NCBI GenBank assembly: GCA_963668655.2
Contig: CAXXPQ010000004.1
Location: 558,001-622,000 of the forward strand
DNA from: G963668655 sp963668655
GTDB taxonomy: Bacteria; Myxococcota_A; SURF-8
Length of the DNA stretch: 64,000 nt
Direction of reading: 5' to 3'
The translations under genes and the position numbers were made by a program. Of this stretch, positions 1 to 7,282 are shown in pieces (position 1 is the stretch's first letter; each line of letters opens with the position of its first letter). Below the pieces are notes generated by a model. That model ran no database searches. It saw only the letters and a list, made by a program, of their open reading frames with translations, and was not told the DNA's origin.

Positions 1-309
1 GAGCACTTGAGCCAAGTCCGCCCAGATGCGCCAGTTGCGGCGTTCGTTGGCGCGGGCCAGCGTGCTTCGGGAGATTTTGCCGCGAATACCCATATGGTAA
101 AGTTTGGCCTGATGGGCGCGCAGACAACACTGGATATCGCGCAGGCTCTCGCGATAGGCGAGTTGCGCGAAGGCCATGCACAGAAACTGGTCCATGCAGG
201 AAAAGGATTTGACGTAGCGTTCGCCATCGTAGCGCTTCACGCATGACGCGAACTCCTGATGTGGAAGAACCTGCATAACTTGCGAAAAAATGGTGCGTCC
301 TTGATTCAT
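1..309 (-). CDS. IS4-family transposase, N-terminal part (cut by window edge)
   Basis: The minus-strand frame opens with ATG at 309 and is still open at position 1, giving the first 103 residues. It begins MNQGRTIFSQVMQVLPHQ and continues with YRESLRDIQCCLRAH and KLYHMGIRGKISRSTLARAN. This matches the N-terminal DUF4372-type domain that precedes the DDE catalytic domain in one large group of IS4 transposases; those enzymes move DNA by cut-and-paste. The catalytic part lies outside the window, so it cannot be judged whether the element is intact. The identification rests on recalled family sequence. A likely terminal repeat sits about 110 bases upstream of the start. Confidence 0.85.
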   Translation of the reverse strand, partial: MNQGRTIFSQVMQVLPHQEFASCVKRYDGERYVKSFSCMDQFLCMAFAQLAYRESLRDIQCCLRAHQAKLYHMGIRGKISRSTLARANERRNWRIWADLAQVL

Positions 310-420
310 GAGCCGCCTCCCGGTCGTTTCCGGGATTATGGCACCTCGTGAAATTCAAATCGTTTTGATCGGTCGCAACCAAATTTCAATGTCCTTTCAA
401 TATCTTACCCGATACTCGCA

Positions 421-442
421 GATTTTTAACGGGACAGTAGTG
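421..442. repeat. Probable terminal inverted repeat of the IS4 element
   Basis: Read from 442 leftward the sequence is CACTACTGTCCCGTTAAAAA, the type of end seen in IS4 elements with this transposase. Immediately to its right coding sequence of an unrelated recombinase begins in mid-gene, which places the element boundary close to 442. The partner end and any target duplication are outside the window. Confidence 0.5.
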
Positions 443-791
443 TCCTGAACCATCTTTATGCCAGCACTCCGAATGGTGAAGCTGACCTCGTGATTCCCAA
501 CCAAAATGGTGCTCCGTACATTCCCGTTGACAGCACGAACCGTAAAGGGTTCAGAGGTTTTGATACGGCTGTCAGGAAAGCCTGCTTACAGGGCCGTATT
601 TCGTTTCTGAGCTTGAGGGACCTGTTTGCCCACCGGTTGCTCACACAGGGTGTTCCCATGGCTTACGTGGCCGATTTGATGGGTATCGTGAAGGTAGAAT
701 GGCGGAAAAACGGTATGGGGACCGGGTGTCTGATGAACGGTCCAACCGGACGGACTTCGCCCGGCGGTGGTTTGATGGTGGGGATGACTAA
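443..791 (+). pseudogene. Tyrosine recombinase (integrase) C-terminal remnant, truncated by IS4 and frameshifted
   Basis: The frame running from the IS4 boundary encodes LVIPNQNGAPY, then LSLRDLFAHRLLTQGV and AYVADLMG. This matches the C-terminal catalytic domain of phage-type integrases (recalled pattern: LRHTFASxLxxxGV, LLGH). The front half, with the first catalytic Arg, is missing because the IS4 end replaces it. The usual His of HxLRH is not preserved (LRD). After MGIVKVE the sensible continuation, MAEKRYGDRVSDERSN, lies in another frame from 699 to the TAA at 789, so there is a shift near 697. That continuation corresponds to the region just before the catalytic Tyr, and its Tyr at KRYGD is a candidate. 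The gene cannot make an active enzyme, but it marks this region as formerly mobile. Confidence 0.7.
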
Positions 792-859
792 ACGATAGGT
801 CGTAAATGACGACCACTTTGATCCAGGTCATTGCCGGTGACCGACGTATCGTGAAAGAC

Positions 860-892
860 TTGACAACAACAATGTATCAGGTATAGTGATAC
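860..892 (+). promoter_or_regulatory. Sigma-70 type promoter overlapped by a palindromic operator
   Basis: TTGACA at 860-865 and TATAGT at 882-887 are separated by 16 bases. The inverted repeat GTATCA (874-879) and TGATAC (887-892) brackets the -10 box, an arrangement typical of autorepressed modules. Transcription should start around 893-895, exactly at the ATG at 895, and there is no Shine-Dalgarno sequence, so the mRNA would be leaderless. Confidence 0.65.
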
Positions 893-894
893 CT

Positions 895-1434
895 ATGAAA
901 ACGAAGGATACAATAAATCAGTTCGATGCATTTCTGGCCGATAGGGGTCTGACCTTGACGGCAGTTGTCGTCGGCGGAGCGGCCTTGAACCTGCTGGACG
1001 TGATTTCACGAGAAACCCGGGACTGTGATGTCATTCATCCCGACCTGCCTGAAGCAATCCGGCAGGCAGCCCGGGACTTTGCCAAACAGATACGGACCAA
1101 AGGTGATGAGCTGCAATCAGACTGGCTGAACAATGGCCCGTCATCCCTGTCGGACCTGTTGCCCGATGGATGGATGAAACGTATCCTCCCGGTGTTTGAC
1201 GGCAAGGCCATTCACTTGTCCGTCCTGGGGAGGTCCGACCTGTTGAAAACCAAACTGTTCGCGTACTGCGATCGGGGTACGGATCTGGAGGACTGTCTGG
1301 CCCTGAACCCGACCGACGACGAATTGACCGAGGCCTTGGGTTGGTTGAAAGATCAGGATGCCCATCCCGACTGGCCCCGACACGTGGAATCAACCATCAA
1401 GGATTTGGCCAAGAAGTTGGACCATGAGTTATAA
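895..1434 (+). CDS. Nucleotidyltransferase-fold protein (DUF6036/AbiEii-like)
   Basis: The 179-residue product starts at ATG 895, nine bases after an in-frame upstream ATA-like codon and directly at the expected transcription start. It carries VVVGGAALNLLD (Gly27-Gly28) followed by TRDCDV (Asp43 and Asp45), the GG...DxD signature of the minimal nucleotidyltransferase fold found in AbiEii/MNT/DUF6036 proteins. Members of these families transfer nucleotides to tRNA or protein, several as toxins. The gene overlaps the following gene by 11 bases, which indicates translational coupling. The module sits beside integrase and IS remnants. A toxin role is inferred from family and context only; a housekeeping nucleotidyltransferase function cannot be excluded. 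Confidence 0.7.
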   Translation: MKTKDTINQFDAFLADRGLTLTAVVVGGAALNLLDVISRETRDCDVIHPDLPEAIRQAARDFAKQIRTKGDELQSDWLNNGPSSLSDLLPDGWMKRILPVFDGKAIHLSVLGRSDLLKTKLFAYCDRGTDLEDCLALNPTDDELTEALGWLKDQDAHPDWPRHVESTIKDLAKKLDHEL

Positions 1435-2134
1435 ACGGAAAACCTTTCCGATGACGGAACCGTCCCGGGACGACCTGACGGCCATGATGGGTGGCATCGG
1501 TATAAACGTAGCGACGGATCGTGCCATCGATCCGAACATCGAGGATACCTTGTACTGGGCCAGCGTGGACGGCATGATTCATGACGATTACCGTACCCTC
1601 GGTCTTATGGTGCTATGGCTGGATATTCACCTGCCCCGGGTCAATGCGGATCGAGTGGTGAGGATACTGTCCCACGAAGGTGTTCCGACCCGGGTACGGG
1701 CATTCTGGAAAGCTGTGGGACAGCGGTTCGGTCAGGACCGACGATTGAAACGATGGATCAGCCTGTATCGTGGCCGCCGGGTGATGTTGCCATCACATGG
1801 GGCGGACTTTCGTATTCAACGACATGGTGAGGACGGGCGGTTCAAAGGAACGGCCCTGCAGATGCCGAACAAGCTGTTACGTCAACGGGACGGGGATGTA
1901 TGGCAGCCGAAAATGGTGGCCAGACTGCACCGTGCCTATCGTTGGCGTGTATTGACAGGACCAACCTACCGGGCAGATATGCTGGCGGAGTTGGAAGGTA
2001 ACCCTGAGTTATCTGCTTATGAATTAGCCAGACGAACCTATGGGTCTTTTGCTACGGCCCATGAGGTGAAGAAAGACTGGGAGTTGACCAGAGGGTTCGG
2101 TTTGTCTGATGGTGAACCTGTGTCCATCAGGTAA
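1424..2134 (+). CDS. Unknown protein coupled to the nucleotidyltransferase; possible winged-helix partner
   Basis: ATG 1424 (MSYKRKTFPM) lies within the end of the preceding gene and gives 236 residues; an earlier in-frame ATG at 1358 would overlap far more deeply and is less likely. The product is basic and rich in Arg. Residues near 185-220 (NPELSAYELARRTYGSF followed by AHEVKKDWEL) read like a helix-turn-helix or winged-helix unit. The rest is not recognised by me. The overlap with the nucleotidyltransferase gene and the palindrome over the shared promoter suggest a partner or antitoxin that represses the operon, as AbiEi does for AbiEii, but here the order is reversed. Confidence 0.5.
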   Translation: MSYKRKTFPMTEPSRDDLTAMMGGIGINVATDRAIDPNIEDTLYWASVDGMIHDDYRTLGLMVLWLDIHLPRVNADRVVRILSHEGVPTRVRAFWKAVGQRFGQDRRLKRWISLYRGRRVMLPSHGADFRIQRHGEDGRFKGTALQMPNKLLRQRDGDVWQPKMVARLHRAYRWRVLTGPTYRADMLAELEGNPELSAYELARRTYGSFATAHEVKKDWELTRGFGLSDGEPVSIR

Positions 2135-2359
2135 ACCGGTTGTACCTTCTTCATTCCAGCCTTCCGGGTCATTTCATCTGCTCTTTTCCAGATTTCAAAC
2201 TGAAAAAATATCGGGCCAAATATGCATCAGGTGCATCGATAAAGTGGAAAAAATGCATCCGTGGTGACGAATTTAGTAGTTATGCCCTCGGAAATGGTGT
2301 AAAATCCGTCTGTAAGCTAGACAGTGTCGTCACAAGACATTGAGCCATAAAATGACGTG

Positions 2360-2423
2360 GGGAGCATTCATGGACAGCCTCCATTTTGGTTTGGTCACCA
2401 AAGAGACTACCGTGAATGCTCCC
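2360..2423. repeat. Inverted repeat, 11-bp perfect arms
   Basis: GGGAGCATTCA at 2360-2370 and TGAATGCTCCC at 2413-2423 face each other across 42 bases. The phrase GGGGAGCATT occurs again near 2461. The surrounding stretch 2135-2640 shows no convincing gene. The arms could be the ends of a small mobile remnant or a stem of an RNA. Confidence 0.5.
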
Positions 2424-2676
2424 TTTCTTCAAAATCGCTGGGGATGGGTCAGCATACAACGGGGAGCATTGCACTTTCTACTTGACAATATCAGATAGTC
2501 TTGCTATTGGAAGCACTCAGTCGTTGATGAGTCTACTATCTAGGTTTTATCAGGTAGGATGATTGGCTTTTACTTTCTTTGAATAATGGTATTTGTGAGG
2601 TCGAAGACAGAATGACCCGAGTTTAACCGAGGGAATCTATTTTAAAAAAGAAATTAGTTTAGTGCGAAGTATAAAC

Positions 2677-2807
2677 CCACGTCCTTTGGGCGTGGTCAGA
2701 GCCATTTGGCTCTGCCTTGAAAAGTTCTTGAAATTGCGGTGGCGCAGCCATTAATCGGCCGTAAGGCCACACCCTCTAGGTGTGGATAGGTCGATTCAAG
2801 CAATTTC
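2677..2807. other. Cluster of four short hairpins inside a closing stem (possible IS200/IS605 end, PATE or structured RNA)
   Basis: Four compact palindromes follow each other: CCACG..CGTGG (2677-2695), CAGAGCC..GGCTCTG (2697-2714), GGCC-GTAA-GGCC around 2757-2768, and CCACACC..GGTGTGG (2767-2785). The last two are enclosed by GAAATTGC (2730-2737) and GCAATTTC (2800-2807). The style, with short hairpins next to AAACCCACG, resembles the subterminal structures of IS200/IS605 elements and their deletion derivatives, but no transposase or TnpB is present. The tRNA-Thr gene follows about 60 bases later. The structures are seen; the class is inferred. Confidence 0.5.
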
Positions 2808-2870
2808 TTTACTGAAAGCCTGTAATTAAAGCAATAATAGTTTCGTTTTCTTTTTGGAATAATACCCTTT

Positions 2871-2946
2871 GCCAACGTAGCTCAGTCGGTAGAGCAGCTG
2901 ATTCGTAATCAGCAGGTCAGGAGTTCGAATCTCCTCGTTGGCTCCA
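2871..2946 (+). tRNA. tRNA-Thr (anticodon CGT)
   Basis: The acceptor arms GCCAACG and CGTTGGC pair perfectly, the D arm reads GCTC..GAGC, and the anticodon stem GCTGA..TCAGC encloses the loop TTCGTAA with anticodon CGT. The T arm is AGGAG-TTCGAAT-CTCCT and CCA is encoded at 2944-2946. All cloverleaf elements are present. Confidence 0.95.
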
Positions 2947-2954
2947 TAAAATCA

Positions 2955-2986
2955 AGCACTTAGCAATCTTGCTAGGTGCTTTTTTC
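2955..2986 (+). terminator. Rho-independent terminator after tRNA-Thr
   Basis: AGCACTTAGC and GCTAGGTGCT pair around AATCTT and are followed by TTTTTC. It resembles the terminator behind the tRNA-Ala gene at 6903-6942. Confidence 0.8.
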
Positions 2987-3113
2987 TTTTTGGGCTAGCG
3001 TTCGGGCTAGCATTTCGAAGTGGCGTAATAACCACCAGATAAAAAAAGACTTTCTTCTGACTACCTTCCTATATTATCCTTTTCAAAGCTTGGATTCTAG
3101 CTGGAGGTTGATT

Positions 3114-5462
3114 TTGAAAAAAGTCGTGAGAACTATGCTCTATGGCGATATGGAAGTATTTCCTTTAGAATTTGATCTCCTTCATACAAAGATTTTCCAA
3201 AGACTATACTTCATCAAGCAGTTAGGGTTATCAGATAAAGTTTTTCCAGATGCTGTGCATTCTAGATTCAATCATTCACTTGGAACAGTGGAACGAGCAG
3301 ATAAAATTATTAAGAGTTCAGTTGCATCTTTGGAAGAGCTTAAGGAATCGAACAAGGAAGGTGAAGCAAAAAAGTTTTTTTATCAAGGTGGCTCCATCAC
3401 CCTTGCAGAGCTTATTTCGGAAGTTAAACAAAATGTACCAGTTGCCCGCCTTATGGCCTTTCTTCATGACCTGACACATATTCCATTTGGTCATACTCTT
3501 GAAGACGAGATTCAGCTTTTCTCTCTCAAGCATGATGATCCTGAACGACAGGTGGAATTCTTTAATGCAATAACTCGAGAGCTTTTGGTTAATTATTCTC
3601 TTAAAATTGATTCAAATCTCGACGAAGCTGTATTTCTTATTTGTCGAGACCCATTTTCACCACAAGAAGACGAGCGTTTATTGCATTTCTGGGAAACAAC
3701 ACTTGAAGGGTTATTTACAAAATATGAAGCTCCATTCGAGGAAGAGTTGAAGGCTTTTCTCTCGAATTTAAGATCTGCTATGCAAGTTCTATTGTATTCA
3801 GAGCATTATTTAAGCAAGTTTCAAGCGGTATCTGAATATGCTCCTCCTGAACTACTCATAGACCGAGCACTTGCTGTAGCTGGTATCGAGTATAGAGAGA
3901 TTGATATTCTTCGCGAATCTTATTTGCTCGATATAATCAAAAATACCATTTGTGCAGATTTGCTTGACTACTCAAGGCGTGACCATGCTTTTGCAGGGAT
4001 GAAGTATGATTATGACGACAGGATTTTTAAGTATTTCACCATCGTTTCATACCGGCCCCTGGATTCAAAAGGAGAGGATGATACAACCTATCCACAGATG
4101 CTCAGGTTATCGCTAATGCTTTTCACCCGGAAAATTAGATACGATGTCGTATCTGAAATTATTACAATTTTGAGGAACAGGTATTTGGAAACAGAAAGGA
4201 TTATTTTTCATCCCACCAAATGTTCTGGAGGAGCGATGATGGGCCTGGCGGCGGAACTAGTCGCCCTGCCTCCGATCCCACACATGTACTATCAACTAGG
4301 AGAAGAAGGACTCCTAATCTATTTTCAAGATTATTGTTTTAGCTTGTTTAGACTAGTGAAGTATATCGAGGAAAATAATCTCATTGCCCATGAGTTTCTC
4401 AATGCGCAAATTATGGGCTTATCAGAAAATCCCGAGTTCCCGTTTATCGAAAATCTTTGCGCAGTATTAAACGAATCCATTGGAAAAGATTTAGAAGGAC
4501 GTTTGGCCGATCAGTTCTTAAAAAACAATCTAGAGTACCTCACAAGATCATTGGGAAAAGCATTTTTAGAGACTACTCGTTTTATAGTTGATCAATTAGA
4601 CCCTGACAAACTGAAACTCTTCAACGAAGAGGAGTCCCAGCAAGCCTTGTCTGAAATTTTCTCTAGAGCATACTATCGATTCAATGCTGCTAGAATAGTT
4701 ATCTATCAGAACAGATCTAGGCTGTATTTTAAGAAGGTTTTCAGAATCTCCTCCATTGACTGGAATAATAAAGAAGCAATCTTGGCCACTCTTTCGAGAC
4801 ACTTCAAAGATCCCCAGTCCAGATTTAATTTTGAAAGAGAATTGGAGCAAAGATGCGACTTGCCTTACGGAAGTATCGTTATTCACAGCCCAGTTAGAGA
4901 TACCACCTTGAAAGAATCCAAAGTTCTCGTTTTTGGCTCAGTTTCCAGCGAAGTGTCCCCATTCAATGAAATTTCTGAAAAGGCAGATCATACACTTAAT
5001 ACGCTGATGCCATATCTTGATGAGGCAAAGAATTTAGAGCAAATGTATAAGGCAATATGGAACCTGTATATTTTTGTGAGAGAATCTGAACTTGACAAAT
5101 GGCCTTTCATTGAAAAAATTGCGGAGAATATGCTTACGGATGTTTATTCATCACAAAGCTCTGGAAATGACAAAATACCTATCGCCAACAACAGTGCTCT
5201 CCATCAAGAGTTGCAACAAATCCCCAGAACCACGGCAAAGTTCTATTCCGATGTGGTTGAAGCTTCTGAATCAGAGAAGGTAATAGCTCATCCTACAATT
5301 AATAGGGATTTTATCAGGGCGGCTGAAACATACGTGACTAGCGATCTTCGCAATAAGAACCCCAAGCCAGTTGAATTCGTCAAAACTTATCTAAAGGAAA
5401 ATATAAGTCCAAAGAAAACAAGAAAGTCTCCAAAGCCAAAGAAAATTGATGCCAAAGAATGA
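3114..5462 (+). CDS. HD-domain phosphohydrolase (SAMHD1/COG1078-like)
   Basis: I choose TTG 3114 as the start: GGAGG at 3103-3107 is six bases upstream, and the protein then opens MKKVVRTMLYGD, directly before the conserved FQRLYFIKQLGL stretch. The in-frame ATG at 2976 lies inside the tRNA terminator. The 782-residue product has the HD signature: H54 in RFNHSLGT, HD in AFLHDLTHIPFGH (about 118-119), and DLLDYSRRDHAFAG near 282, which supplies the distal Asp. Proteins of this family are metal-dependent (deoxy)nucleotide phosphohydrolases. The 500-residue C-terminal half is not recognised and ends in a Lys-rich tail. The gene is strikingly AT-rich compared with the rest of the window and overlaps the next gene by 14 bases. 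A defence role through dNTP depletion is inference. Confidence 0.75.
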   Translation: MKKVVRTMLYGDMEVFPLEFDLLHTKIFQRLYFIKQLGLSDKVFPDAVHSRFNHSLGTVERADKIIKSSVASLEELKESNKEGEAKKFFYQGGSITLAELISEVKQNVPVARLMAFLHDLTHIPFGHTLEDEIQLFSLKHDDPERQVEFFNAITRELLVNYSLKIDSNLDEAVFLICRDPFSPQEDERLLHFWETTLEGLFTKYEAPFEEELKAFLSNLRSAMQVLLYSEHYLSKFQAVSEYAPPELLIDRALAVAGIEYREIDILRESYLLDIIKNTICADLLDYSRRDHAFAGMKYDYDDRIFKYFTIVSYRPLDSKGEDDTTYPQMLRLSLMLFTRKIRYDVVSEIITILRNRYLETERIIFHPTKCSGGAMMGLAAELVALPPIPHMYYQLGEEGLLIYFQDYCFSLFRLVKYIEENNLIAHEFLNAQIMGLSENPEFPFIENLCAVLNESIGKDLEGRLADQFLKNNLEYLTRSLGKAFLETTRFIVDQLDPDKLKLFNEEESQQALSEIFSRAYYRFNAARIVIYQNRSRLYFKKVFRISSIDWNNKEAILATLSRHFKDPQSRFNFERELEQRCDLPYGSIVIHSPVRDTTLKESKVLVFGSVSSEVSPFNEISEKADHTLNTLMPYLDEAKNLEQMYKAIWNLYIFVRESELDKWPFIEKIAENMLTDVYSSQSSGNDKIPIANNSALHQELQQIPRTTAKFYSDVVEASESEKVIAHPTINRDFIRAAETYVTSDLRNKNPKPVEFVKTYLKENISPKKTRKSPKPKKIDAKE

Positions 5463-6429
5463 CCTTATTAAAAGCTCCATCCCATACGTTGCAAACTTGG
5501 TGAATTTGAATGACATCAATCATTCAAATTCATTCAGCTTATCTCTAAAAAGATTATGTCAATCTCATCAATGTTCCCCATTAGAGTACGTGGCTAAAAG
5601 CGTTAAGAGTATTCAGCAACAATATTACTCCAAGCATGGCAGAACGAAATGGATATCCGCTGAATGGATTGCTGCTTTAACGAATAATACAATTGTAGGT
5701 GTTCCCCAAAGTCAAGATACAACATATTTGGATGTACCCTATATGGGTATGACATATTGGGAAAACGGTTCCAGAATTATCAAGGTACCCGATGATATTC
5801 ACAAATCTGAATACAGGGCATCAGTTGCACATGAGATGGTTCACCAAATTATCAACGATGCAACTGGAAGTGATCCCAAGTATAGCCAATCAAATTACGA
5901 TGAAGAATTGCTCTGCGAACATGGTGCTGGGTTATTGTTGCTTCCATCTTACATTACGAGAAATATAGAAGAGTATTTGGAGAAGGATAATCGAGAATCG
6001 GCACTAATGATAAGGAATTTGGCAAAAAGCCAACACCTCCCAATAAAGCTTGTATGTCAAAGGTTATTCGATCCAAGCTTGTGCAACGAAAACTCTATCC
6101 AAGCTATTTGTATGTGGGATGTAACACGCATAGTCGATATTACGAATTCCACTAAACTAACATGGTCAGTTTCTAAAGATGCCTTTTTACCAAATGGAAA
6201 TAAGGCCAGACAAGGAGGGGTGATACTAAAGGCAATTGGTGACGCTGTTGATAGTGGAAAGGAGTTCTCATATGGGTTTTCGGAAGAGAAAGTAAAAATT
6301 GGTACAATGTCTGGGAACTTTTTAATTTCTTACTGTATCTATCCCTTTATACGAGGTTCTCATCGCAGATTGCGATTACTATCTGTGTTCTTCAAAACAG
6401 ATCCCGCTGCACAGGCAACTCTAAAATAG
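5449..6429 (+). CDS. ImmA/IrrE-type metallo-endopeptidase
   Basis: ATG 5449 overlaps the stop region of the HD gene; a TTG at 5446 is the alternative start. Within the 326-residue product, RASVAHEMVHQIIND contains the HExxH zinc motif (HEMVH), and a downstream EELLCEHGAGLLLLP stretch supplies the Glu helix seen in the DUF955 family. Known members cleave repressors or antitoxins in response to a signal (ImmA cleaves ImmR, IrrE cleaves DdrO). No XRE-type repressor substrate is visible here; in this pair the natural candidate substrate or partner is the HD protein. Base composition matches the HD gene, so the two were probably acquired together. Confidence 0.75.
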   Translation: MPKNDLIKSSIPYVANLVNLNDINHSNSFSLSLKRLCQSHQCSPLEYVAKSVKSIQQQYYSKHGRTKWISAEWIAALTNNTIVGVPQSQDTTYLDVPYMGMTYWENGSRIIKVPDDIHKSEYRASVAHEMVHQIINDATGSDPKYSQSNYDEELLCEHGAGLLLLPSYITRNIEEYLEKDNRESALMIRNLAKSQHLPIKLVCQRLFDPSLCNENSIQAICMWDVTRIVDITNSTKLTWSVSKDAFLPNGNKARQGGVILKAIGDAVDSGKEFSYGFSEEKVKIGTMSGNFLISYCIYPFIRGSHRRLRLLSVFFKTDPAAQATLK

Positions 6430-6949
6430 TGGATTTGTCTACCAATGAGCGAGTGGCGATGAAACAGGTAATTGAAATCACTATATTGTTTACCAAAACC
6501 AGTTAAAGCTTTGACTGCAAGCGCAATTTATTTCGCATGGAATCAAAGTTTTAACATCACTTGATGGCCATCATAGAGCAACAGCCTCACGAAAACCATC
6601 TTGAGTCTGTAGCCATAAGGAAAGATGATGACCCGATTATTCCAGAAGGCGTGAAAAAAGCATCAGTGAACAGAGTGCTCCAATTACGCAAGGAGGGACG
6701 CTAAGGAATGATGGTTAGTCCGAAGACACAACCTTTTTTTCGATTCCAAGCGAGCCCCGTAAAAATCCTACTCCCCACATTTCACGCATTACAAGAGAAC
6801 CTACGAAGCCAAACAGCAAGGCTGAAGGCGTATTCCTATCCTGCACCGACATACATTTTCGTGCCTGGATTACGCTGCCTCATGGTAGCTCAGTGGTAGC
6901 TCAAAACGAAAACAGCCACCTAGCGTATTTGCTAAGTGGCTGATATCTT
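6430..6949. other. AT-rich intergenic stretch with a degenerate tRNA-like fragment
   Basis: No convincing gene is seen. A 46-codon frame at 6564-6704 has no recognisable motif. At 6884-6903 the sequence GGTAGCTCAGTGGTAGCTC resembles a tRNA D-arm region, but the stem is broken and no 3' half follows, so it may be the scar of an integration or duplication. Confidence 0.35.
6903..6942 (-). terminator. Rho-independent terminator after tRNA-Ala
   Basis: On the minus strand CAGCCACTTAGC and GCTAGGTGGCTG pair around six bases and are followed by TTTTCGTTTT. The stem core CACTTAGC/GCTAGGTG is shared with the terminator at 2955-2986. Confidence 0.8.
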
Positions 6950-7025
6950 TGGTGGAGCTAGGCGGGATCGAACCGCCGGCCTCTTGAATGCCATTCAAGC
7001 GCTCTCCCAGCTGAGCTATAGCCCC
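6950..7025 (-). tRNA. tRNA-Ala (anticodon GGC)
   Basis: On the minus strand the acceptor GGGGCTA pairs with TAGCTCC (one G-T pair). The anticodon stem CTTGA..TCAAG holds loop ATGGCAT with anticodon GGC. The T arm GGCGG-TTCGATC-CCGCC is perfect and CCA is encoded at 6950-6952. The gene faces tRNA-Thr across the HD/ImmA pair. Confidence 0.95.
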
Positions 7026-7282
7026 AGAATGTATATTGTTCAAAGAATCAATGAACACAGCGAAGGCAAATACTACACAAGAACGAAAGCTTGTCAATAT
7101 TTCTTTTCGCTTTTCAAGAAAAAAAAAGTAGGATAAAACTGATCCACCATGATACATTCACAAAAATACTTTAAGGACAATGAATTTCGTGTTTTTTCGC
7201 CGGTGAGAGCGGCAAACGAAACGCAATGAAATCGCTGGGCGACGCAAGCATCCGACAGACCGGTTACATGTAGGGCAGAACC

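Noticed and set aside
2140..2343. 67-codon frame after the NTase operon
   Set aside because: No ribosome site and no recognisable motif; overlaps the palindromic region.
6564..6704. 46-codon frame (MAIIEQQPHENHLES...)
   Set aside because: Too short to judge, no motif and no clear ribosome site; mentioned only as content of the intergenic stretch.
6708..6899. 63-codon frame following GGAGGG
   Set aside because: A ribosome-like site is present, but the translation looks random and runs into the tRNA-like fragment.
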